In this document: positions 50,865 to 60,158 of the stretch, one piece after another
Layout: every line of letters begins with the position of its first letter
Numbering within the stretch: the stretch's first letter is position 1
DNA from: Cloacibacillus porcorum
GTDB lineage: Bacteria > Synergistota > Synergistia > Synergistales > Synergistaceae
DNA: 64,000 bases
NCBI RefSeq assembly: GCF_001701045.1
Contig: NZ_CP016757.1
Location: 761,501 to 825,500, forward strand
Direction of reading: 5' to 3'
Notes under the pieces: generated by a model
Database searches by the model: none
What the model was told of the DNA's origin: nothing
Seen by the model: only the letters and a program-made list of their open reading frames with translations
Program-made: the position numbers and the translations under genes

Positions 50865-51338
50865 ATGAAATATCGTCAGATGGTGTCATTCCTATTGATC
50901 TACGGCTTCCTGTCGCTTGTCGGCAACATGATCGCCGCACGAGCCTATCAGGGCGGAGCCGGTTCGGCGGTCTTGGCTATGATCGAGGCGCTGCCTGGAT
51001 TTTTCTCGCTGTTCGCGATCATCGCGGGCGGCGTGATCATCGCCCATTTCATGCCATGGAAGGGGCTTCCGGCCGTCGCCTACATCGTCACTCTGGGATG
51101 CCTGGTCACTGTTCCCGGCTTCCCCGGCGCGGAGCAGATAACCGCCTGGGTCTCTAAAGTCAGCTTCATTGGCCTCTGTACGCCGATACTTGCCTATGCC
51201 GGACTCGCGGTTGGCAAAGACTTCGGAGAGCTCAAGAAACAAGGCTGGAAGATTGTCGTCGTCGGGTTATTCGTCTTTGTCGGGACTTTCGTCGGTTCGG
51301 CTGTCATCGCCGAAATCATCCTGCGCATGATGCACTAA
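50865..51338 (+). CDS. Small five-helix membrane protein, partner of DUF3100 protein
   Basis: This 157-residue protein has about five transmembrane helices and few charged residues (GAGSAVLAMIEALPGFFSLF; AYIVTLGCLVTVPGFPGAE; LAYAGLAVGKDFGEL). No family name is recognised. It follows the DUF3100 gene by 18 bases with AAGGAGG upstream. The pair could be halves of one carrier, since the second protein is too small for a usual secondary transporter. Confidence 0.65.
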   Translation: MKYRQMVSFLLIYGFLSLVGNMIAARAYQGGAGSAVLAMIEALPGFFSLFAIIAGGVIIAHFMPWKGLPAVAYIVTLGCLVTVPGFPGAEQITAWVSKVSFIGLCTPILAYAGLAVGKDFGELKKQGWKIVVVGLFVFVGTFVGSAVIAEIILRMMH

Positions 51339-51433
51339 ATAAACCGTGACCGGCACTGTGATGTCGGTATTTTCGTAAACTGCCGGCAAACGTGTGCCGC
51401 GTTGGGAATTCTCAGCCTCGGGGCATCCGGGGG

Positions 51434-51475
51434 CTAAGTGGTTGAGACGGTTTTAAAACCGTCTCAACCACTTAG
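51434..51475. repeat. Perfect 42-base palindrome without loop
   Basis: Arms 51434-51454 and 51455-51475 are exact complements (CTAAGTGGTTGAGACGGTTTT and its mirror). The central TTTTAAAA makes a zero-base loop. It lies between the M20/DUF3100 operon and livJ, and could act as a terminator, but no T-run follows. Confidence 0.92.
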
Positions 51476-51606
51476 GCTGTTCGGCTTCCATCAAAAAGCT
51501 CAGGTCGTTTGCCCTCTTTCCGGGGAAACCGGTCGTTAATCCCGAAAATTAAGAAAAATGTCGCCGCATTTTAATATTTGTGACTGATATTTGATTCAAT
51601 TTACGA

Positions 51607-51612
51607 TATAAT
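51607..51612 (+). promoter_or_regulatory. Candidate -10 box of livJ
   Basis: TATAAT 49 bases before the livJ start, in an AT-rich stretch. No clear -35 partner was found. Confidence 0.5.
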
Positions 51613-51660
51613 GTTTTTAGCGTTTATTTTAATAAAGTAAATAAGAAGAGGTGTAGTGGA

Positions 51661-52800
51661 ATGAAGTTAACCAAGAAATTGGCAGTGGCTTTTTCATTGG
51701 TGCTCGTCACGGCAGGAATGGCGATGGCGGCGGAGACGGTGAAGATCGGCGTTTATCTTCCCATTACCGGCGGAAACGCCATCGGCGGACAGCTTGAACT
51801 CGACGGAGTCAAGCTCGCGCATCAGCAGTACCCGACGGTGGACGGCAAGAAGATCGAACTCGTCGTCGTTGACAACAAGAGCGATAAGGTTGAATCGGCG
51901 AACGCAGTCAAGCGCCTCATTGAGAAGGACAAGGTGCGTGCGATAATCGGAACCTACGGATCGTCCCTCGCGATGGCCGGCGGCGAAGTGGCGGAGAAGG
52001 CCGGCATCCCGATGGTCGGTACCTCATGCACGAACCCGCTCGTAACGCAGGGGAAAAAATATGTCTTCCGCGTCTGCTTTATCGACCCCTTCCAGGGCGC
52101 GGGCGCCGCTGACTACGCGCTCAAGGAGCTGAAGGCGAAGAGCGCCGCGATGCTCATCGAGGTTACCGAGGACTACAGCGTCGGACTCGGCAACTTCTTC
52201 AAACAGAACTTTACGAAGAACGGCGGCAAGATCGTCTCCGTGATGAACTACCAGAAGGGCGACCAGGACTTCACCGCGCAGCTGACGGAGATCATCAGCA
52301 AAAATCCCGACGTGCTTTACATCCCCGCTAACTTCGCGGAGGGCGCGATCATCATGCGCCAGGCGCGCGAACTCGGCGCTAAGTTCAGCATCCTTGGCGG
52401 CGACGCGATGGACAACCCCGAAATGGTCAAGATCGGCGGAGAATCTGTCGAAGGTTTCAGCTACACGTCCTTCGCCTATTCGCCCAACATGCCCGAGAAG
52501 CTCATGAGCCCCATTCAGAAGCAGTTCACGGCGCAGTGGCGCAAAGCCTTCCCCGGCAAAGATCCCGCGGCTCTCACCGGATGCGGCTATGACGCCTATC
52601 TGCTCATCTACAACGCGATTAAAAACGCTAAGAGCACCGATCCCGAAAAGATCACGGCCGCCATCGCCTCCACGAAGGATATGCCCGGCGTAACGGGAAC
52701 GACGACGATCAACAAGACGCACGACGCCGAAAAATCGGTCGGTATCATCAAGATCGAAAATGGCAGGCAGGTCTTCCACGCGATCGTCAACCCCAAGTAA
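51661..52800 (+). CDS. livJ: Branched-chain amino acid ABC transporter, binding protein
   Basis: This 379-residue periplasmic protein has a signal peptide (about residues 1-23, cleavage after AMA). It is a type I periplasmic binding protein of the LivJ class: KIGVYLPITGGNAIGGQLELDGVK, VDNKSDKVESANAVKRLI, and GTYGSSLAMAGGEVAEKAGIPMVGTS. Ligands in this class are Leu, Ile, Val and other amino acids or amides. It is the first gene of the liv operon; a hairpin separates it from livH. Confidence 0.92.
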   Translation: MKLTKKLAVAFSLVLVTAGMAMAAETVKIGVYLPITGGNAIGGQLELDGVKLAHQQYPTVDGKKIELVVVDNKSDKVESANAVKRLIEKDKVRAIIGTYGSSLAMAGGEVAEKAGIPMVGTSCTNPLVTQGKKYVFRVCFIDPFQGAGAADYALKELKAKSAAMLIEVTEDYSVGLGNFFKQNFTKNGGKIVSVMNYQKGDQDFTAQLTEIISKNPDVLYIPANFAEGAIIMRQARELGAKFSILGGDAMDNPEMVKIGGESVEGFSYTSFAYSPNMPEKLMSPIQKQFTAQWRKAFPGKDPAALTGCGYDAYLLIYNAIKNAKSTDPEKITAAIASTKDMPGVTGTTTINKTHDAEKSVGIIKIENGRQVFHAIVNPK

Positions 52801-52903
52801 TATCAACGCTGCGGCCTGGGCGCACGACCCACGTCATGACTTGCTCCGGCCGGCACTGCGGTAAACGCTTCCGCACGTCTGGCTGCAAACGGTATCATAC
52901 CGC

Positions 52904-52924
52904 GTCCGCCCTCAAAGGGCGGAC
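52904..52924 (+). promoter_or_regulatory. Hairpin between livJ and livH
   Basis: GTCCGCCCT (52904-52912) and AGGGCGGAC (52916-52924) with a three-base loop, in a 274-base gap with no gene. It probably protects or attenuates the mRNA so that more binding protein than permease is made. Confidence 0.6.
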
Positions 52925-53074
52925 AGCGGTCTTACGTACGGGCATATGCCTCCGGAGGCCCGAGCCCAGCCATTTAGCGGTTTGCACGCCTGCGCCGCGG
53001 CTCTGTTCCGCTTTTTCTGAAAATCAAATAAAATGCCTTTCTGACAACGGGAGGATAAGTAAGAGGGGAAAAAG

Positions 53075-53968
53075 ATGACTTTTGACATGATGGTCCAGCA
53101 TTTTTTCAACGCGCTGATGCTGGGCAGCCTTTACGGCCTTATCGCCATCGGTTATACGATGGTTTACGGCATTCTGCGCCTCATCAACTTCGCCCACGGC
53201 GATATCTTTATGATCAGCACCTATTTTGTCTTTCTTGCCATCACGGTCATGCACCTGCCCTGGATACCGGCGGTGCTGCTCTCTATTTTGGCTACCGCGA
53301 TATTTGGGGTCATGATCGACCGCGTCGCCTATCAGCCGCTGCGCAACGCGCCGCGCATCTCGGCGCTCATCTCGGCGATCGGCGTCTCCTTCTTCATTGA
53401 AAATCTCTGCCTGGTTATCTTCACGGGCGTGCCGAAGCCGATGCCGCGCTTTGAGCCGCTTGTCCGCGTTATGACCCTGGGCAACGTCCGCATCCTGCCG
53501 CTCGCGATATTTGTCCCGATAATCTCCTTCATCCTCGTCGGCGCCCTGCTCTGGATGCTCTACCGCACGAAGCCGGGGCTCGCGATGCGCGCCATCTCGC
53601 GCGACATTGAGACGACACGCCTCATGGGCGTCAAGGTCGACCGCATCATCGCGCTCACCTTCGCCATCGGCTCGGCGCTCGCGGCCTGCGCCGGCATCAT
53701 GTGGGCGCTGCGTTATCCGCAGATACACCCCTTTATGGGCGTTTTCCCCGGCCTCAAGGCCTTCATCGCCGCGGTCCTCGGCGGCATCGGCTCCGTACAG
53801 GGGGCGATGATTGGCGGCCTTCTGCTGGGGTTCATGGAGATCATGCTCGTCGCCTTTTTCCCGGCGCTCTCCGGCTACCGCGACGCCTTCGCCTTCGTCC
53901 TGCTCATCCTGATACTCTTCTATAAGCCGACCGGGCTGATGGGCGAGAAGCTGGAGGATAAGATATGA
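53075..53968 (+). CDS. livH: Branched-chain amino acid ABC transporter permease LivH
   Basis: This 297-residue membrane protein has about eight helices and LivH landmarks: GSLYGLIAIGYTMVYGILRLINFAHGD, RAISRDIETTRLMGVKV and GLKAFIAAVLGGIGSVQGAMIGG. It forms a heterodimer with LivM. It ends four bases into livM. Confidence 0.93.
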   Translation: MTFDMMVQHFFNALMLGSLYGLIAIGYTMVYGILRLINFAHGDIFMISTYFVFLAITVMHLPWIPAVLLSILATAIFGVMIDRVAYQPLRNAPRISALISAIGVSFFIENLCLVIFTGVPKPMPRFEPLVRVMTLGNVRILPLAIFVPIISFILVGALLWMLYRTKPGLAMRAISRDIETTRLMGVKVDRIIALTFAIGSALAACAGIMWALRYPQIHPFMGVFPGLKAFIAAVLGGIGSVQGAMIGGLLLGFMEIMLVAFFPALSGYRDAFAFVLLILILFYKPTGLMGEKLEDKI

Positions 53969-55029
53969 TGAAAAATTCAACGAAGCTTATTCTTAACGCG
54001 CTCTCTCTCGGCCTCCTCGCCCTCTTTCTCTGGTGGGCGCAGGGGAACCTCGACGGCTATAAGATACAGGTGCTGAACCTCATCGCCGTCAACGCGATAC
54101 TGGCGATCAGCCTTAACCTCATCTATGGCTTCACCGGTATGTTCTCGCTGGCCCACGCTGGCTTCATGGCCATCGGCGCCTATGTGACGGCGATCCTCAT
54201 CCTGCCGGCGGCGCAGAAGGAGATGATGTACATCCTGGAGCCGATGATGTGGCCCTTCTCCGTGATGCACGCCCCCTTCTTTATCGCCGTTATCGCGGGC
54301 GGCCTTGTCGCGGCCTTTGTCGGCCTGCTGATGGCGCTTCCCTGCCTCAAGCTCGGCGGCGACTATCTCGGCATCGCGACGCTTGGCTTCGGTGAGATAA
54401 TCCGCGTCCTCTTCACGAATATGACGCCGGTCACCAACGGCGCGCTTGGCCTCAAGGGCATTCCGGCCTACGCCAACCTGGGTTGGAACTACTTCTGGTG
54501 CGTCCTCACCTGCTACGTGATCATCAAGCTGCTCTCCAGCAACTTCGGCAACACCCTGCGCGCCGTCCGCGACGACGAGGTCGCGGCGAAGGCGATGGGG
54601 ATAAATACCTTCCGCACCAAGACGATATCCTTCGTCGTCGGCGCCTTTTTCGCGGGCGTGGGCGGCGCGCTGATGGGCAGCCTCATCACCACGATCGACC
54701 CGAAGATGTTCAACTTCCAGCTGACCTTCAACATCTTGATGTTCGTTGTCGTCGGCGGCCTCGGCTCGATAACCGGCTCCCTCATCGGCACGGTGGTCAT
54801 CACCGTGCTGCTTGAATGGCTGCGTTTCGTCGAAGACTCCATAACGATCGGCTCATGGGAATTCGCGGGGATACCTGGCATGAGAATGCTGATCTTCTCA
54901 CTGCTGCTGCTCTTCATCATCCTCTACCGCCGCGAGGGTATAATCGGCGGCTATGAATTCAGCTGGGACAGCGCCTCTCGCTTCGCGAAGCGCATCTTCA
55001 AGGGAAAGGGGGCGCGCGCAAATGGCTGA
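53965..55029 (+). CDS. livM: Branched-chain amino acid ABC transporter permease LivM
   Basis: This 354-residue membrane protein has about nine helices with the LivM segments NLIYGFTGMFSLAHAGFMAIGAY, GDYLGIATLGFGEIIRVLF, LRAVRDDEVAAKAMGINTFRTK and VVVGGLGSITGSLIGT. It overlaps livH by four bases and livG by eight. Confidence 0.93.
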   Translation: MMKNSTKLILNALSLGLLALFLWWAQGNLDGYKIQVLNLIAVNAILAISLNLIYGFTGMFSLAHAGFMAIGAYVTAILILPAAQKEMMYILEPMMWPFSVMHAPFFIAVIAGGLVAAFVGLLMALPCLKLGGDYLGIATLGFGEIIRVLFTNMTPVTNGALGLKGIPAYANLGWNYFWCVLTCYVIIKLLSSNFGNTLRAVRDDEVAAKAMGINTFRTKTISFVVGAFFAGVGGALMGSLITTIDPKMFNFQLTFNILMFVVVGGLGSITGSLIGTVVITVLLEWLRFVEDSITIGSWEFAGIPGMRMLIFSLLLLFIILYRREGIIGGYEFSWDSASRFAKRIFKGKGARANG

Positions 55030-55873
55030 TACGATACTGAAGACCGAGGACGTCATGATCAAGTTCGGTGGCCTCACCGCCGTCAGCGGCTTTACAATAG
55101 AGGTTGAACGGGGCTCGATAACGAGCCTGATCGGCCCCAACGGCGCGGGTAAGACCACCTGTTTCAATATAATCACCGGCTTCTATAAGCCGACCTCCGG
55201 ACGCGTGATCTTCGACGGCGAGGATATCACGCCGCTGGAGCCGCATATCGTCTGCAAGACCGGCATCGCGCGCACCTTCCAGAACATCCGCCTCTTCACC
55301 GGCGGCACCGTGCTGCAGAATGTCATGACCGCCTGCTGGGTGCGGCAGAAGGCTCCCTGGTGGAGCGCGCCGCTCTACCTGCCGATATTCCGCCGCGAGG
55401 AGCGCGAGATACGCGAGCGTTCCATGGAGCTGCTTGAGGCGGTGGGGCTTGACAAGCTTGCGGGTGAGATCGCCACGGGGCTGCCATACGGCGCGCAGCG
55501 GCGGCTGGAGATAGCGCGCGCCCTCGCGACCGGCCCTAAGCTGCTGCTGCTCGACGAACCGGCGGCTGGCATGAACCCGCAGGAGAGTCAGGAGCTGATG
55601 GATTTTATAAGAAGTATACGTGACCGGTTCAAGGTCACTATCCTGATGATAGAACATGACATGAAGGTCGTTATGGGCGTCTCCGAATGGATACGCGTGC
55701 TTGACTATGGCCAGCTTATCGCCGAGGGGACGCCGGCGGAGATACGCGCCAACCCTAAAGTCATCGAGGCCTATCTCGGCAAAGAGGCCGTAGCGGGAGG
55801 CGAAGGCATCCGCGTGCCGGACCCCGAAGGTAATCTGGAAACTACGCCTGACGGCGAAGCGGAGGAAAAATAG
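55022..55873 (+). CDS. livG: Branched-chain amino acid ABC transporter ATPase LivG
   Basis: This 283-residue ATPase has Walker A (GPNGAGKTT), a signature LPYGAQRRLEIARALA, Walker B LLLLDEPAAGMNP and an H-loop MIEHDMKVVM. ATG 55022 is chosen; the frame is open further up inside livM. The signature LPYGAQRRLE is the LivG form of LSGGQ. Confidence 0.93.
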   Translation: MADTILKTEDVMIKFGGLTAVSGFTIEVERGSITSLIGPNGAGKTTCFNIITGFYKPTSGRVIFDGEDITPLEPHIVCKTGIARTFQNIRLFTGGTVLQNVMTACWVRQKAPWWSAPLYLPIFRREEREIRERSMELLEAVGLDKLAGEIATGLPYGAQRRLEIARALATGPKLLLLDEPAAGMNPQESQELMDFIRSIRDRFKVTILMIEHDMKVVMGVSEWIRVLDYGQLIAEGTPAEIRANPKVIEAYLGKEAVAGGEGIRVPDPEGNLETTPDGEAEEK

Positions 55874-55874
55874 T

Positions 55875-56579
55875 ATGCTAAAAGTAGAAAACCTCTCCGT
55901 AAATTATGGCGGCATACAGGCGCTGCGCGGCATATCCCTTGACGTGCCGGTGGGCAGGATCGTCACGCTGATCGGCGCAAACGGCGCGGGCAAGAGCAGC
56001 ACGCTGCGCGCGATCGCGGGGCTGGTGCGGAACAAGAGCGGCAGCGTCACCTGGAAGGAGAAGCACCTGCTGGGGCTCAACCCCGAACACGTCCTTGAAC
56101 GCGGCATCGCGCTCTGTCCCGAGGGACGCCGGATATTCCCGCATCTCACCGTGCTGGAGAACCTCAAGCTCGGCGGCTACAGCTGCAAGAACAGGGAAGA
56201 GGAAGATGCCGGGATCGAACGCGCCTTCTCCCTGTTCCCGCGCCTGCGCGAACGCTCCTGGCAGAAGGGCGGAACCCTCTCCGGCGGAGAACAGCAGATG
56301 CTGGCCGTCGGACGCGCGCTGATGAGCGATCCGGAGCTGATAATGTTCGACGAGCCCTCGATGGGGCTTGCGCCGATACTTGTCGAAGAGGTCTTTGACA
56401 TTATCGAACGCATAAACAAAGAGGGAAAGACGGTGCTGCTCGTCGAGCAGAACGCCTTCGCGGCGCTCAAGATCGCCGACTACGCCTATGTTCTTGAGGT
56501 GGGGGAGATCACCCTTCAGGGCCCCGGCGAAGAGCTGCTCCGCGACCCGCGCGTCGTCAGCGCCTACCTAGGCGGATAG
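55875..56579 (+). CDS. livF: Branched-chain amino acid ABC transporter ATPase LivF
   Basis: This 234-residue ATPase has Walker A (GANGAGKSS), the signature LSGGEQQMLAVGRAL, Walker B ELIMFDEPSMGLAP and H-loop equivalent VEQNAFAAL. It starts one base after the livG stop, with GGAGG upstream, and is the last gene of the operon. Confidence 0.93.
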   Translation: MLKVENLSVNYGGIQALRGISLDVPVGRIVTLIGANGAGKSSTLRAIAGLVRNKSGSVTWKEKHLLGLNPEHVLERGIALCPEGRRIFPHLTVLENLKLGGYSCKNREEEDAGIERAFSLFPRLRERSWQKGGTLSGGEQQMLAVGRALMSDPELIMFDEPSMGLAPILVEEVFDIIERINKEGKTVLLVEQNAFAALKIADYAYVLEVGEITLQGPGEELLRDPRVVSAYLGG

Positions 56580-56602
56580 ACGGACAATAAATTTTTTCAT
56601 AA

Positions 56603-56645
56603 AGAGGAGCCTCCGCCGGTGACCGGCGGGGGCTCCTCTGTCTTT
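56603..56645 (+). terminator. Terminator of the liv operon
   Basis: AGAGGAGC(C)-TCCGCCGGT pairs with ACCGGCGG-GGCTCCTCT, a long stem near 56603-56639, followed by GTCTTTT. Confidence 0.9.
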
Positions 56646-56676
56646 TGCCGTGTGTTCCCTTAAGCGCGGCTTGACG

Positions 56677-58710
56677 CTACCAGAGAGCGACCCTCTCTTC
56701 CGGCGCGAGGTACATGCCGTCGCCGGGCTTGACGCCGAAGGCGGTATAGAACTCAGGTATCTGCTGGACATTTACATTTGTGCGCAGATAGGAAAGCGGG
56801 TGGACGTCCTCTTTTATCCGTTGTTCCTCAGCCTCCTTGGTCTTGCGGTTGCGCCACAGTCTGGCGTAGGCTTTGAAAAACTTTGAAAAATCAAATCCCG
56901 GTACGCCTCGGCCGATTGCCGTCACGCAGGAGAGGCCGCCAAGGTCGGCGATCGCCTCGCTGAGTACCAGCTCGCCGTCGGCCTTCACTCCTGGCATAAC
57001 CTCCAGCGTGGAGAAGTAGTCGCTGATCTTCTTCGAACGTTTATCGAAGGCTTTGCGGTCCGCCTCCGTCCACCAGTTGACGAAGTTGCCGTTTTCGTCG
57101 AACTGTGAGCCGTTTGTGTCGAAGGCGTGGGTTATCTCATGCCCGATCACCATGCCGATACCTCCGAGCAATTCCTCTTCGCCGCCCTTGGGTGAATAGA
57201 AGGCGCCTCCAAGGATGCCGGCGGGGATGTTGATCGAGTTGTCAGAGGGTGAATAGTAGGCGTTGACCTCCTGAGGATCGGCGAGCCACTTGCTCCTGTC
57301 AACCTTTGTATTTACCAGCTTGACGTCGCGCAGGCGTTCAAAATCGGCGATGGCGGCGACAGCTTCCACGAGATTGCCGCCCTCTTTCGTATCCTTAAAG
57401 TCCAGCGCCGAAAAATCCTCCCACTTATCGGGGTAGGCTACGCGCACCGTAAGATTGTCGAGCTTGGTCACCGCCTTGTTTCGCGTGCTCTCCGACAGCC
57501 AGCTTTCGCCGTGCAGCATGTTCCGGTAATACCCGACCACCTTCGCGATAAACTCTTCGATCCGGGCCTTTGTCTTGGGGTCGGCGTATTTTTCCGCGTA
57601 TAGTCTGCCGAGCGGTTCTCCGAGATAGGCCGAGACCATTTCGTAGGCGTACTTGTCGTCAGGTATCGCGCCGCTGCTGCCCATCACGGCGTTTCCGTGT
57701 TCCACGGCCCAGCCGCGCGTCTCACGGTCCAGCAGGTTTGCCGTTGAAAGCAGCGTCCTGATGATGAGGTAACTTTTTATATCTTCAAGGTTCTCCGGGC
57801 GGTAGAGTTCGTTCAGCGAATTGAGCCATTTAGGCTCCATGAGGACGAACTCGCGGCTGTCGCCGTAACCCAGCGAGTCAATTACCGCCGTAAGCGGAAA
57901 ATTGGCCGAAGCCTTGGTAAGCTGTTCCTTTGTCCGTACGTTGTAAATGGCGGCCTGTGCTGCCGGCGAATAGATCTCCTTAAGTCCCATCGCCCGTTCC
58001 GCGAGTTTATTCTCGACGCGGAAGAGCCCCTCGTTCATCGTTTCGGCCTGTTTTCGGTCGTATCCCGCCTTTTGCAGCAGCTTAACTATGTATTCATCGT
58101 TAGCCGCCTTGCGGCGCTTTGCGTATGGGCTTAGCTCTTTTGCCCTGTACTCGTCGGCGTCCGTCAACAGCAGCCCCGTCGTGGCGATCGCCACCGTGTT
58201 GTTTGTCGCGTCGCGGCGGTCTGCCATCACGCCGATATCGAAGAGCTGAGAGCCTAGATGCGGATCGCGGCTGTCTGTCAGGTATGCCGTCAGCCCCTCC
58301 ATGTCTTTGATGGCCTCGATGCGTTTGACGTATGGTATCACAGGCTCCATGCCGAGACGGTCACGGCTCTTCCAGTCGCGCAGCATGCCATGGAATTTTT
58401 GCACCAGCGCCGCCTCGTGGCTGTTCAGCGAACGGTCTTTGAATAGTTTCTTTATCTGTGCCTCTACCTCGTCCGACCTCTCTGAAAAAGAATCGATGCG
58501 AACCTCGCCCTTGCGTATTTTAGCCTTCGATAGCCAGTCGTGGTTCACCGAGCGGTGAAAATCGTCGTGGTATGCGGGCGCCTTCGCGCCGGCGGGGAAA
58601 TCGGCGATATCCGAATTGACCCACGCCGCCTCTGCGCCGCCGGCAGCGCCGAAAAACGCGACTGCAAGCAACGCAGCGCATTTAAATACGCCGGTCCATG
58701 ATCTGATCAT
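56677..58710 (-). CDS. M13-family (neprilysin/PepO-like) zinc endopeptidase, exported
   Basis: This 677-residue protein has a signal peptide (about residues 1-28, cleavage after AEA). It shows the M13 features: the substrate-binding NAYYSPSDNSINIPAGIL (about residues 495-512), HEITHAFD with its zinc ligands, and the third ligand Glu in LSEAIADLGGL. The C-terminus, ERVALW, replaces the typical CRVW, so the terminal Cys is absent. PepO-type enzymes cut peptides shorter than about 40 residues and fit peptide scavenging in an amino acid fermenter. Confidence 0.92.
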   Translation of the reverse strand: MIRSWTGVFKCAALLAVAFFGAAGGAEAAWVNSDIADFPAGAKAPAYHDDFHRSVNHDWLSKAKIRKGEVRIDSFSERSDEVEAQIKKLFKDRSLNSHEAALVQKFHGMLRDWKSRDRLGMEPVIPYVKRIEAIKDMEGLTAYLTDSRDPHLGSQLFDIGVMADRRDATNNTVAIATTGLLLTDADEYRAKELSPYAKRRKAANDEYIVKLLQKAGYDRKQAETMNEGLFRVENKLAERAMGLKEIYSPAAQAAIYNVRTKEQLTKASANFPLTAVIDSLGYGDSREFVLMEPKWLNSLNELYRPENLEDIKSYLIIRTLLSTANLLDRETRGWAVEHGNAVMGSSGAIPDDKYAYEMVSAYLGEPLGRLYAEKYADPKTKARIEEFIAKVVGYYRNMLHGESWLSESTRNKAVTKLDNLTVRVAYPDKWEDFSALDFKDTKEGGNLVEAVAAIADFERLRDVKLVNTKVDRSKWLADPQEVNAYYSPSDNSINIPAGILGGAFYSPKGGEEELLGGIGMVIGHEITHAFDTNGSQFDENGNFVNWWTEADRKAFDKRSKKISDYFSTLEVMPGVKADGELVLSEAIADLGGLSCVTAIGRGVPGFDFSKFFKAYARLWRNRKTKEAEEQRIKEDVHPLSYLRTNVNVQQIPEFYTAFGVKPGDGMYLAPEERVALW

Positions 58711-58798
58711 TTATTCTACCTCCATCGTGTCTGCTCTCTCCCTCCGCGCCGCCAACAGTCGGTACTCACGGAGGGCTGCTGATATTGTAGCATGAGAG

Positions 58799-58831
58799 AC
58801 GGAGCCGTCAGCCTGGACCGGCTCCGTTTTC
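58799..58831 (-). terminator. Terminator after the M20 gene
   Basis: ACGGAGCCG (58799-58807) pairs with CGGCTCCGT (58819-58827); TTTT follows on the plus side. It lies between the ends of the M20 gene and the start of the M13 gene, both on the minus strand. Confidence 0.65.
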
Positions 58832-58848
58832 ATATGCATGCTTTAAAG

Positions 58849-60039
58849 TTATCTCTTTGCCGCCTCGAATTCCGCTTTTATCTTTTTTCTCAGATCGTCG
58901 TCGGTGAATACCTTCAGACAGATATCGGCGATGACGCGCGCGCCTTTGACGAGAGCCTCGTGTCCCTCCTCAGCGGTGGTCGCCGCGGCGAATTCCCGCG
59001 TGTGGAGATCAAGGCTGCGCGGCGTTATCGCGAATTCCGGCTGTATCGCGGGGCAGCGGTATGAGACGTTGCCGACGTCGGTAGAACCGGTCGCGGGGTG
59101 TCCCTTTGTGCAGATGATGCCATATTCCGCCATCGTCTCCTCTGCCAGCTTTTCTGCCGTGAGGTTCGGCAGCATCGGCGCGAAGCTGCCCTCGAAATTC
59201 TTCCAGCTTACTTCGGTGCGCGTCGCGATCGCCGCGCCGCGCGCGCATTCCAGCACGGCGGCGGTCAGCTCGCGCTGTATGCTCTGCTCCGGGGCGCGCG
59301 CCTCGACGCGGCATACGGCGCGGTCAGGGATGATGTTCACCGCGCCCTTGACCTCCGTAATGTAGGCGGCGAGACGGCAGTAGTCGTGCATATGGATGCG
59401 CAGCATATTCAGCGCGTCGATGAAGAGCAGCATCCCGCTCTGGGCGCTTCGGCCGCGCCAGGGGGAGGCCGCCGAGTGCGAGGTCTGACCCGTAAAGGTG
59501 AAGTCCAGCCCGTCGATGCCGAGAGAACGGTAGTCGGCGAAACTCTCTCCCGCGAAGGAGTGGAACATGACAGCGAAATCTACGTCGTCAAATACGCCCT
59601 CGTCGGCCATACGTATCTTCGCGCCGTCAGTCTCCTCCGCCGGGGTACCGACGACGCGCAGCTCGCCGACGAGGTCCCCCATTGCTTCGCCTACCGCCAT
59701 GCCGGCGTAGAGCGCCATTGTGCCGTGCAGATTATGGCCGCAGGCGTGTCCGATCTCCGGCAGCGCGTCATACTCGACCATCACCGCGACTACCGGCCTG
59801 CCGGCGGCGGACTCTCCGTCGGGAGAGGTCTTCTTCCCGATAAAGGCGGTGGGCAGTCCGAGATATGGGTATTCGACGGCAAATCCCGCCTCGCGGAGCT
59901 TGTCCGCCATCATGCGGCTTGTCTCATATTCCTCTTCCGACAGCTCGGGATGAGCCGCGAGATAATCGGAGAAAGCCGCCATCTCTCCGGCTTTCTCCGT
60001 GATATAGTTTTGCGCCAGGCTGAATGCCTCTTTTGACAT
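58849..60039 (-). CDS. M20 amidohydrolase (AbgA/HipO-like), copy A
   Basis: This 396-residue enzyme has AHPELSEEEYETSRMMADKL, the metal site EYDALPEIGHACGHNLHG, GTPAEETDGAKI, and FHSFAGES with TSHSAASPWRGRSA. It is a close paralogue of the product of 61665-62855 (most motif residues identical). The start is set at 60039 by analogy with the other copy, MSKxAF; ATG 60048 is also possible. The two copies flank a YfcC-type transporter, so together they look like one peptide or N-acyl-amino-acid salvage cassette. Confidence 0.85.
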   Translation of the reverse strand: MSKEAFSLAQNYITEKAGEMAAFSDYLAAHPELSEEEYETSRMMADKLREAGFAVEYPYLGLPTAFIGKKTSPDGESAAGRPVVAVMVEYDALPEIGHACGHNLHGTMALYAGMAVGEAMGDLVGELRVVGTPAEETDGAKIRMADEGVFDDVDFAVMFHSFAGESFADYRSLGIDGLDFTFTGQTSHSAASPWRGRSAQSGMLLFIDALNMLRIHMHDYCRLAAYITEVKGAVNIIPDRAVCRVEARAPEQSIQRELTAAVLECARGAAIATRTEVSWKNFEGSFAPMLPNLTAEKLAEETMAEYGIICTKGHPATGSTDVGNVSYRCPAIQPEFAITPRSLDLHTREFAAATTAEEGHEALVKGARVIADICLKVFTDDDLRKKIKAEFEAAKR

Positions 60040-60158
60040 CGGTATCATCTGCCTTAACAAGTATTTTTCTTATTTTACCATTATTAAGACTGATACAACT
60101 GAATATTCAGACGGAACAAATTTTATATAGGAGCCGGAGCCTCTGCTCCTCCTTTTTG

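Noticed and set aside
53024-53980. 318-codon minus-strand frame over livH
   Set aside because: Shadow of livH with highly charged, low-complexity composition.
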